From Methylohalobius sp. (GTDB taxonomy: Bacteria; Pseudomonadota; Gammaproteobacteria; Methylococcales; Methylothermaceae), in the NCBI GenBank assembly GCA_026415315.1, contig JAOAHI010000001.1, positions 122,512 through 163,206 of the forward strand: a stretch of 40,695 nucleotides of DNA, in the 5' to 3' direction. The notes beneath the pieces were generated by a model, which searched no databases, had not been told where the DNA came from, and saw nothing but the letters and a program-made list of their open reading frames with translations. The position numbers and the translations under genes are program-made. This document shows, in pieces, positions 18,160 to 25,294 of this stretch (position 1 is the first letter of the stretch; each line of letters opens with the position of its first letter).

Positions 18160-19737
18160 TTATAGATCGACCCCGGAATAAGAACCGTTCACCGACTTGT
18201 TGCACACCGGAAACTCCGGAACGATGTTGCCCAAGATGAGGCGCTCTAAGGCGGGCCAGTTGAGCCAGCTGGGATCGCGGGGGAAGAAGCGGGCGATTTT
18301 GCCATCCGGTCCAAAGCGCACGTATGAGACGATCTCCCCGCGCCAGCCTTCGACGATCCCTAATCCTTCGGCTCCTTCCTCAGGAACCGCAAGGTCTACG
18401 CGCGTTGGACCATCAGGCAGCCGTTCTAGAAGCTGCCGCAGCAGGCGCAACGCGGTACGAAGCTCCTTGTAACGCACCCAGAAGCGCGCCCCTACGTCTC
18501 CGCTTTGCTCCACCGGCACTCGGACGGAGAGTTCATCGTAGGGCGGGTAGGGGCGGTCGCGGCGCACGTCGAGGTCTTGGCCCGAGGCCAGGCCCACGTA
18601 ACCCACACAGCCCAGTTCTATGGCATCCTCGACCTTGAGGACGCCGGTAGTGTAAAGACGGTCGCCGACGGAGGCATTACGGTCTACGATAGTGACGAGT
18701 TCGTCCAACTCCCGCCGCAGGCGGTCGATCTCCCGATCCAGGTAGCGGACGGCAGCGTTGTCTAGCTCCACTGCCACGCCGCCGGGAACGATCCTGTCCA
18801 TCAGCAGGCGGTGGCCGAAGATTTTACCATTGGTGCGTAGAACGTCCTCGCGCAGGCGGCCGAGTTGGTAGTAACCGAAAGTAAAGGCGATGTCGTTCAG
18901 GATCGACGCCATGTCCCACAGGTGGTTAGCGATGCGCTCGCGCTCGGCCAGGATTGCTCGCAAGAACGCCGCGCGTCTGGGAACCTCGACTTTTGTAGCT
19001 TGTTCCATGGCCATACAAGCGGCCCAGGCATGACCGACAGTGGTGTCTCCAGAAACGCGCCCGGCGAGGCGACAAAGCCCGAGCATGTCGCGGCCTGTGG
19101 CGATTTTCTCGATGCCTTTGTGGACGTAGCCCAGTCGTTCCTCCAGGTGGAGGATGGTCTCACCCACGGCTTGAAAGCGAAAATGGCCGGGCTCGATGAT
19201 GCCGGCGTGCACTGGCCCCACCGGAATCTCATAAACGCCGGCCCCTTGAGTTTGGAGGAAAGGATAAGCCACGTCCGGCGGGGTAGCCTCTTGCCTGGAT
19301 CCGGCGACGGGAAAGTTGCAGCGCAGCGGGAATTCGCCTTCCTCCCAAGCTCGATGACGCGTCCAACGGCGTGTATCGCCCCCTAGAAAATGGATTCCCA
19401 ACAAGTCGCGGGTGTGGCGCTCGCTGCGGTCGGCGGCGTGGTAATAAGGGGCCTGAGAGGGCAATTGAGGGTTGTCTTGGGGAACTTCGGTGCGTAGCAA
19501 TAGGTATTTTCCTGGTTTGGCCAACAGCGCGTTGACTCGGTATCGGGGTACAGCGCGCTGTGCCCCTACGATTTCTTCACCCCAGCCAGCGCTCCAGCGC
19601 CATTTCAAGGATTGGGCGATTTGCGCTGCTTGGCCCCAGTCCTGGCTGGGAATTTGCCAAACCTCGCCTGGTGGCAGAGGCGGCAGGATCGTCACAGCGA
19701 TACCGGCGTTTTCCAGAGTGGCGTGCAATTCGTTCAT
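18160..19737 (-). CDS. HyfG/NuoCD-like large subunit lacking NiFe ligands
   Basis: A 525-aa fusion of a NuoC/HycE N-terminal domain (to about 150, ending in HTRDLLGIHFLGG...FPLRCNFP) and a NuoD/hydrogenase large-subunit domain. In true NiFe hydrogenases two CxxC motifs hold the metal. Here the first region reads GLCRLAGRVSGDTTVGHAWA with a single Cys222, and the C-terminus reads FPVCNKSVNGSYSGVDL with no DPCxxC. It therefore cannot bind NiFe and belongs with the energy-converting hydrogenase-related (Ehr) large subunits. The quinone-pocket residues of complex I are not readily recognised. An imperfect palindrome at 19540-19569 encodes residues 57-66 in the N-terminal domain. It overlaps the HyfF-like gene by 4 bp. 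Confidence 0.88.
   Translation of the reverse strand: MNELHATLENAGIAVTILPPLPPGEVWQIPSQDWGQAAQIAQSLKWRWSAGWGEEIVGAQRAVPRYRVNALLAKPGKYLLLRTEVPQDNPQLPSQAPYYHAADRSERHTRDLLGIHFLGGDTRRWTRHRAWEEGEFPLRCNFPVAGSRQEATPPDVAYPFLQTQGAGVYEIPVGPVHAGIIEPGHFRFQAVGETILHLEERLGYVHKGIEKIATGRDMLGLCRLAGRVSGDTTVGHAWAACMAMEQATKVEVPRRAAFLRAILAERERIANHLWDMASILNDIAFTFGYYQLGRLREDVLRTNGKIFGHRLLMDRIVPGGVAVELDNAAVRYLDREIDRLRRELDELVTIVDRNASVGDRLYTTGVLKVEDAIELGCVGYVGLASGQDLDVRRDRPYPPYDELSVRVPVEQSGDVGARFWVRYKELRTALRLLRQLLERLPDGPTRVDLAVPEEGAEGLGIVEGWRGEIVSYVRFGPDGKIARFFPRDPSWLNWPALERLILGNIVPEFPVCNKSVNGSYSGVDL
19540..19569. repeat. imperfect 30-bp palindrome inside the HyfG-like gene
   Basis: On the minus strand the left half is GTAGGGGCACAGCG and the right half is CGCTGTACCCCGATAC, which differs from a perfect complement by one substitution and a 2-bp insertion. 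It encodes VGAQRAVPRY (residues 57-66) between a normal domain start and the conserved YRVNALL strand, so it looks like an in-frame insertion. It shares the GTA(G/A)GGGC end and the central CGCG with the palindrome at 17479-17506. Confidence 0.5.
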
Positions 19738-21206
19738 TTAGGCATCCCTCCGCTAATGAGCGCAGCTGCCTGGTCGAACCAGTTTGCTAAGGCGCTGGGA
19801 AGCGAAATCCCAAGCCACAGGACTAGGGCTAAGTGGACGAACACTGGGATCATATTCGCTTTGACCGGCGTTTGGCCTTCTGGGCGCTTACCGAAGACGA
19901 TGGGATGAAGCTGGCGGAAGATCCCAGCAAACGCAATACCGAGCCCAGCTAGAAGCGGCAAGGTCAGCCAGGGGTGAGTCTGCATGGTGGCAGTGAGGAC
20001 CAAAAACTCGCTCACGAACACTCCAAACGGCGGGAAACCGGCGATCGCCAGCGCTCCAATCAGCAGCCCCCAACCTACCGGTGACTGGGTGGCGATCAAT
20101 CCCCGGATCTTGTCCATCTGCTGGGTGCCGGCGATGTGGGAAGCATGGCCTACGGTGACGAAGATCGCCGACTTGGTCAGAGAATGAACGGTCATGTGCA
20201 TCAAAGCGGCGAAAGTGGAGAAGGGTGTGCCGATGCCGAAAGCAAAGGTCATAGTCCCCATGTGCTCGATCGACGAGTAGCTAAACAGGCGTTTGATGTC
20301 GCGCTGGCGGTGGAGAAACAGCGCCGCCACCAGGAACGAGAGCAGGCCAAAGCCCATCATGAGGTACCCTGGGAGATTGCCGGATACCGCTTGGTCCACG
20401 ACCATCTTGCAGCGTACGATGGCGTATAAGGCATCGTTGAGGAGGAGTCCTGAGAGGATGGCCGACATCGGCGTGGGGCCTTCCGAATGGGCATCCGGCA
20501 GCCAGTTGTGCATGGGCACCAGGCCCACCTTGGTGCCATAGCCGACAAGCAGGAACACGAAAGCGATCTTGAGCACCGTCGGATTGAGTTCGGATCCATG
20601 GGCGTACAGCGTGGTCCAAGTGAGGGCGTCGGTGCCGGCTCCCAGGACCTGGGAGGCGGCGAAATACAAAAGGATGGTACCGAACAGTGCCTGGGCGATG
20701 CCGACCCCGCACAGGATAAAGTACTTCCACGCCGCTTCGACGCTCTCCGGGGTGCGGTACAGGCTCACCAGAAGAACCGTCGCCAAAGTCGCCCCCTCCA
20801 TCGCCACCCACAGGACACCTAAGTTGTTGCTCACCAGAATTAGGTACATGGCGAGCATGAAGCCCTGGTACATAGCATAGTAAAGCTTAAGGCGCCGGCG
20901 CGTGAGGCGGCCCTGTTGGCGTTCGTGTTCCATGTAGGGGCCGGAGAAGATGGAGGTGGTCAGCCCTATCAGAGCGGTGAGGGCGATGAGGTAGACGTTG
21001 AAGCTGTCCACCAGAAAGAAACGGCTTTTGGAGATCAGGGTGCCGCCTTCCAGCGCGATTCCGGCGAGCACCACGGCCAGAACGAAGGCGGAGGCGTTCA
21101 ACAGATTGTTGAGGTGGGGGGCGAAGGGCCGGTGTCCCATTGCGGCCAGAAGCCCCATCCCGGCAGAAGGCAACAACAAGATCAAATACAGGACAATCAC
21201 TCTCAC
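19734..21206 (-). CDS. HyfF-like (NuoN/NuoL/MrpD family) ion-pumping membrane subunit
   Basis: A 490-aa antiporter-like membrane protein with about 13-14 helices. The helix-5 acidic residue is in LWVAMEGATLATVLL, the helix-7 Lys in GYGTKVGLVPMHNWLPDAH and a later Lys in HSLTKSAIFVTVG, the residues used for proton or sodium transfer in complex I and Mrp subunits. Spacing fits HyfF rather than the longer NuoL with a lateral helix. It overlaps HyfG-like and HyfE-like genes by 4 bp each. It would form one of two ion channels in the complex. Confidence 0.88.
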   Translation of the reverse strand: MRVIVLYLILLLPSAGMGLLAAMGHRPFAPHLNNLLNASAFVLAVVLAGIALEGGTLISKSRFFLVDSFNVYLIALTALIGLTTSIFSGPYMEHERQQGRLTRRRLKLYYAMYQGFMLAMYLILVSNNLGVLWVAMEGATLATVLLVSLYRTPESVEAAWKYFILCGVGIAQALFGTILLYFAASQVLGAGTDALTWTTLYAHGSELNPTVLKIAFVFLLVGYGTKVGLVPMHNWLPDAHSEGPTPMSAILSGLLLNDALYAIVRCKMVVDQAVSGNLPGYLMMGFGLLSFLVAALFLHRQRDIKRLFSYSSIEHMGTMTFAFGIGTPFSTFAALMHMTVHSLTKSAIFVTVGHASHIAGTQQMDKIRGLIATQSPVGWGLLIGALAIAGFPPFGVFVSEFLVLTATMQTHPWLTLPLLAGLGIAFAGIFRQLHPIVFGKRPEGQTPVKANMIPVFVHLALVLWLGISLPSALANWFDQAAALISGGMPK

Positions 21207-21916
21207 TCTCCTTGAGGCAAGTTCTCACCTTGCTGGATCTCTTCTACCGTGCTCTCGCTCAAGGCACTCAAGGCATCCACGTCCAAAGAGTCGATGCTCT
21301 CGCGAATGTGGAAGAAGAACACCCCGAAGATCACCGCCGCTACCATCACGTCGAAGGCGATCCCCAACTCGACCACCAGCGGCATCCCGTAGGTAGAGAC
21401 GACTGCTAGGAAAAACAGCGCGTTTTCCATCGTCATGAATCCCACCACTTGGCTGACGGCTTGGCGATGGGAAATCATGAGCAGCATCCCCAGGAGGAAA
21501 GAAGCGGAACTGGCGGCGATGAGGTTGCGGGTGGCGAGCAAAGACAGATGTACCACCGGCAGGATCGTGTAGTAGCTGAATACCATTAGACTCGCGGCGC
21601 CGAGCAACAGGCCCAAAGGTCGTCGGATGGGGTCTTCCGTTCGGTGCAGTTCCATGCGCAGGATGAGGTAATGCAACAGCCCCGGAATCAGAAGTACTTT
21701 CAAGGCCAAAGTCAGGCCGGCCGAGACAAGCAGGTGCGCCGTCTCCTGCACCACTGCTACCAGCACCGTAGTCACCGCAAGCAAAAGCCCCTGCAAGGCG
21801 AACAGGTTGACCAGGGAGATCAGGCGGGTCTGAGCCAGCATCACGAACGAGGTGAACAGGATTAGAGCCGCCAGCAGAAACACTATTTGGTCATAGAGGG
21901 AAGAGAGAGTTTGCAT
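21203..21916 (-). CDS. HyfE-like membrane subunit
   Basis: A 237-aa protein with about seven membrane helices, similar in size and pattern to HyfE, which combines a NuoK-like part with additional helices. Charged positions inside helices (QETAHLLVSAGLTLALKVLL; VVELGIAFDVMVAAVIF) fit an ion path. It overlaps the HyfF-like gene by 4 bp and shares its first base with the HyfC-like stop region, so expression is tightly coupled. Specific function is structural and ion-conducting by family knowledge. Confidence 0.82.
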   Translation of the reverse strand: MQTLSSLYDQIVFLLAALILFTSFVMLAQTRLISLVNLFALQGLLLAVTTVLVAVVQETAHLLVSAGLTLALKVLLIPGLLHYLILRMELHRTEDPIRRPLGLLLGAASLMVFSYYTILPVVHLSLLATRNLIAASSASFLLGMLLMISHRQAVSQVVGFMTMENALFFLAVVSTYGMPLVVELGIAFDVMVAAVIFGVFFFHIRESIDSLDVDALSALSESTVEEIQQGENLPQGE

Positions 21917-22857
21917 CAGCCGACCTCCAGGATGACGTGGATGAGCATGCCGACCAAGGCCAAAAGATAGGCGAATCCCAAAAACTGGGGGGCGCGGAAT
22001 AGGCGCATCTTAGCCAAAAGAATCTCGACCAAGACCAATAGCCCGGCTAGCCCACCCAGCTTGACCGCGATCGCCAGGAGGCCGAGGCCTAAAGAAGACG
22101 GGTCGAAACTCTCTGCTAGGCCCCAGGGTAAAAACACGTTGACAAGCAGTGCTCCGTAAAGCATCAGGCGGATCTGTGCCGCCCATTCGATCAGCGCCAG
22201 ATGATGGCCGCTGTATTCCAGGATCATGGCTTCGTGGATCATGGTCAGTTCCAGGTGGGTCGCCGGGTTATCCACCGGGATACGCCCGGTCTCGGCCACC
22301 GCCACCAGCGCCAGCCCCAGGGCGGCGAACACGAACGAAGGGCGAATCAGCGGCAGCTGGTGGAGTAGGGTTTCGATCGCGGAGGCGAGATTGGTGGTCC
22401 CCATGGACACCGCCAGGGTGAACACGACCATGAGCATCGCCGGCTCGGCCAAGGAAGCAATAGTCATCTCTCGCGACGATCCCATGCCACCGAAGGCGGT
22501 GCCGACATCCAGCCCTGCCAGGGCCTGGAAAAAGCGCGCAAGCGCCAAAAAGCCCACCAGCACGATCACATCGGCCAGGGCAGCCGTGGGTAGGTGCACG
22601 GCCAAAAGCGGTACGATAGCGCAGGCCAAAACCGCCACCGCGAAAATCAGGTAAGGCGAAAGGCGAAACACCCACGAGGCCCGCTCAGGAACCACCGTCT
22701 CCTTGCGCAAGAGTTTTGCCAAGTCCCGGTAAGGCTGAAGGATCGAAGGGGCGCGGCGGTTTTGGGACCAGCACTTGAGCTTCTTAATCCATCCGACCAG
22801 CAAGGGAGAGGCAGCCACGAATAGAACGATTTGCAGAACATTGACGAGCCAGGCCAT
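21916..22857 (-). CDS. HyfC/NuoH-like membrane subunit
   Basis: A 313-aa homologue of NuoH/HyfC, the membrane subunit docking the NuoB/NuoD module. Signature segments are KCWSQNRRAPSILQPYRDLA, AETGRIPVDNPATHLELTM and HEAMILEYSGHHLALIEWAA, with conserved acidic residues of the coupling region. Start ATG at 22857 is chosen because it overlaps the HyfB-like stop by one base (TGATG) and gives the usual length; a longer open frame upstream runs through the HyfB-like gene and is not a real extension. Confidence 0.88.
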   Translation of the reverse strand: MAWLVNVLQIVLFVAASPLLVGWIKKLKCWSQNRRAPSILQPYRDLAKLLRKETVVPERASWVFRLSPYLIFAVAVLACAIVPLLAVHLPTAALADVIVLVGFLALARFFQALAGLDVGTAFGGMGSSREMTIASLAEPAMLMVVFTLAVSMGTTNLASAIETLLHQLPLIRPSFVFAALGLALVAVAETGRIPVDNPATHLELTMIHEAMILEYSGHHLALIEWAAQIRLMLYGALLVNVFLPWGLAESFDPSSLGLGLLAIAVKLGGLAGLLVLVEILLAKMRLFRAPQFLGFAYLLALVGMLIHVILEVG

Positions 22858-25037
22858 CAACTGGTTACCCACAGGAGAAAGATCAAAGTGAAAAAGGAAT
22901 ACCCAAGATACACCCGGATGTTGCCCATTTGGATGCGCCCTACATAACGTACGCCGAAGCGTAAGGCATAAGCCACCGGTTCGTAGAACATTCCCCACAG
23001 GCGGTCGTCCACGTGGAGGCGGTAGCGCAGTCCTCTACCTGGATCGAGGGCAGGTTCTTCGACCTCTTCGCGGACCACGAAGGCGCCGGCGAAAATGCGC
23101 CTTATCGGCATAGCAAACGCAGTAGCCGAATACTGCATCCTAGGCGTGAGATTGCCGAAACCGCAGTCCCAGGGGTAAGCCAAGCGCTCGGCGCGGTTGC
23201 CGTTTCGGTAGAGAAGGCGGAAAGCCAAAATCCAGGCCAGCCCCAGCGCCAAAAACACCCAAAGGGCGGCGTAGGAGGCCGTTTCCGGCGCCACCGGGAC
23301 GAGCCATAGCCAGCCGTGGGAGGCAGAGCTGGGAAGTCCCACTCCAGTCAGGCTGATCGCCACCCCTTCGAGTAGCCGCAGCATCGAAGCAGGCAGAATC
23401 CCCAACACCAAGCAAAGCCCTGCTAGCCAGCTCATGCCGACCAGGACGCTAAGAGGTTCCAGCCGGCGCACCCGCTGGACATGGTGGCTGCGCGGCACGC
23501 CCAAAAACGCCACCCCGAACACTTTGGCGAAGCAGGCCGCAGCCAATCCTCCGGTCAATGCCAGAAGGGCGGCGGTCATCGGAACGAAGCTGCGCAGCAC
23601 CCCGCTATCCAAGACCGAAACTTGGAGCGCGGCCTGATAGGTGAGCCACTCCGAGACGAAGCCGTTGAAGGGCGGCAGCGCCGAGATGCTCAGACAGCCG
23701 ATCAGAAACAACACGGCGGTCACCGGCATGCGCGAGATCAGCCCGCCCATGCGTTCCAAGTTGCTTTCGTGGGAACGCTGCAAGATCGCTCCTGCCCCTA
23801 GGAACAGCAGGCTCTTGAAGAGGGCGTGGTTCAGGGTGTGATAGAGCGCCGCAATCAGGCCGATGGCACCTAAAGTTTCTTTATGTTCGCTGTAAAACAG
23901 GATCGAAAGCCCCAATCCTGTGAAAATGATGCCGATGTTTTCCACCGAAGAATAGGCGAGAAGGCGCTTTAAGTTGGTTTGCTGGAAAGCAAGTAAAATG
24001 CCAAATACGGCGGAGAAGCTGCCTGCCACCAGCACCGCCAGACCTTCGCCCCAGTGCAGTTCACCCAATAGGTCGAAACTAAAGCGGATAAAGCCGTATA
24101 CCGCCACTTTCAGCATTACCCCACTCATTAAGGCCGAAATGTGCGAGGGGGCGACCGGATGGGCTTCTGGCAACCAGGCATGGAGCGGTACCAGTCCCGC
24201 TTTCATGCCGAACCCGATCAGCCCTAAGGTAAAGGCGACCGCCGCCCAAGCCAGGGAAAGCTCGGTTGCCTTCATCTTCGCGAAGGTAAATCCCTCTCCG
24301 AAGCCCACCAAAACCCCGAAGGCGAGGATGATGAACAAAGCGCCGACTTCAGCCATCAGTAGGTACAAAAAAGAGGCTTGGCGGTTTTCGGCTTTCTCGT
24401 GGGTGTAGGCCACCAGGAAGTAACTGGCCACCGACATCAGCTCCCAGGCGATCATGAAGAAAAAGGCGTCAGCGGCGAGCAGCACCGATTGCATCCCAGC
24501 CACGAATAGACCGGTAGCGAGCGCGAGCAACCCCGGCGAATAAGGTCCGGACTCGTACTCGCGCACGTATTGGGGGCCAAACAGCGCCACCGCCAAAAGC
24601 ACCGCGCTCACGACAATGAAAAAGAACCCGGACAAGGCATCCAACGTGAGGTGCCAGCTTAGCCACGGCAGGCCAAACGGCAAGGTTATTTCTTGCGAGA
24701 ATTGGCCAGTGGCAGCGATCAGTCCTCCGGTGAGACCTGCAATTCCGGACCAGAGCAAAAGCGGAAAACAAACCTGCGCTACGAGCTGTGGATATTTATC
24801 CGCCCAAAGGCCGGTCAAACCCGAAGTCAAAGCCAAAGCGACGGAGAGCAGGCAAAACGGCAGCGCCACTTGGCGGCCCAGAAGCAGCAGGGCCAAAAGC
24901 AGAAGCCCGATCCATCCTAACGTGGCGGCTATGAATCTAGAGCGCTGGCGCAACCTGCCTAGGCCAGCTCCGAGCCAAGCCTCCAGCAGGAGCTTGCTGT
25001 CTTGCAGGAATCCTAAAGAAAATCTCGGCGTCATCAT
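22857..25037 (-). CDS. HyfB-like (NuoL family) ion-pumping membrane subunit
   Basis: A 726-aa antiporter-like membrane subunit, the largest of the complex. The helix-5 Glu is in MIAWELMSVASYFLVAYTHE, the helix-7 Lys in GFGMKAGLVPLHAWLPEAHP, and HTLNHALFKSLLFLGAGAIL contains the later His/Lys pair. The extra C-terminal region with YPWDCGFGNLTPRMQYSA is typical of HyfB/HycC rather than NuoL. A long basic N-terminal leader (to about residue 35) precedes the first helix. It overlaps the upstream STAS gene by 4 bp (25034-25037), which ties the transporter genes to the complex. Confidence 0.9.
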   Translation of the reverse strand: MMTPRFSLGFLQDSKLLLEAWLGAGLGRLRQRSRFIAATLGWIGLLLLALLLLGRQVALPFCLLSVALALTSGLTGLWADKYPQLVAQVCFPLLLWSGIAGLTGGLIAATGQFSQEITLPFGLPWLSWHLTLDALSGFFFIVVSAVLLAVALFGPQYVREYESGPYSPGLLALATGLFVAGMQSVLLAADAFFFMIAWELMSVASYFLVAYTHEKAENRQASFLYLLMAEVGALFIILAFGVLVGFGEGFTFAKMKATELSLAWAAVAFTLGLIGFGMKAGLVPLHAWLPEAHPVAPSHISALMSGVMLKVAVYGFIRFSFDLLGELHWGEGLAVLVAGSFSAVFGILLAFQQTNLKRLLAYSSVENIGIIFTGLGLSILFYSEHKETLGAIGLIAALYHTLNHALFKSLLFLGAGAILQRSHESNLERMGGLISRMPVTAVLFLIGCLSISALPPFNGFVSEWLTYQAALQVSVLDSGVLRSFVPMTAALLALTGGLAAACFAKVFGVAFLGVPRSHHVQRVRRLEPLSVLVGMSWLAGLCLVLGILPASMLRLLEGVAISLTGVGLPSSASHGWLWLVPVAPETASYAALWVFLALGLAWILAFRLLYRNGNRAERLAYPWDCGFGNLTPRMQYSATAFAMPIRRIFAGAFVVREEVEEPALDPGRGLRYRLHVDDRLWGMFYEPVAYALRFGVRYVGRIQMGNIRVYLGYSFFTLIFLLWVTS

Positions 25038-25294
25038 TGATCCCGTAGTCTCTGCACCTTGCAGGGTCTACCGATTTTCGTGCATTGATAAAAGAACGCG
25101 TCGATCTCGGGCATGGGCAAATCGGCCAGCCACCAGGCATCGCTCAAATCGATGACCACCGGTTTGTTGGACTCCGTCAGCAGCCGCTTAAATTGCGTTC
25201 GAAGTTGTTCCTTAAGATGGTTTAAGGCTTTGGCGCCTTTGAGTTCGACGCAGATTACTTCGCCTCGATCGTGGATTTGAATGAAGCGTTCCAT
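25034..25294 (-). CDS. free-standing STAS-like protein
   Basis: An 86-aa soluble protein lying between the SulP and HyfB-like genes. Its pattern (VICVELKGAKALNHLKEQL, then PVVIDLSDAWWLADLPMPEI, then GRPCKVQRL) follows a STAS beta-alpha-beta fold and resembles the second STAS-like domain of the neighbouring SulP, whose equivalent segments are IEVRLKGNEVMRALRHQL and AVCLDLRQAEL. The Ser that is phosphorylated in SpoIIAA-type STAS proteins is not found at its place. The ATG at 25294 overlaps the SulP stop by one base (TAATG); a longer upstream open frame is not needed. It may bridge the SulP carrier and the Ehr complex, by inference. Confidence 0.65.
   Translation of the reverse strand: MERFIQIHDRGEVICVELKGAKALNHLKEQLRTQFKRLLTESNKPVVIDLSDAWWLADLPMPEIDAFFYQCTKIGRPCKVQRLRDQ

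Noticed and set aside
18543-18566. A further GTAGGGGC-type palindrome in the HyfG-like gene
   Set aside because: Only the left half matches; the residues it encodes (DVRRDRPYPPYDEL) are the normal family sequence, so it is not an insertion.
22858-22998. A 47-residue N-terminal extension of the HyfC-like protein
   Set aside because: It lies wholly within the HyfB-like gene in another frame, and the ATG at 22857 gives the usual family length.
17640-25037. Reading the Hyf-like cluster as a functional hydrogenase-4 or as respiratory complex I
   Set aside because: The large subunit lacks both NiFe CxxC motifs, and NuoE/F/G/I and the NuoB CC pair are absent, so neither reading fits.
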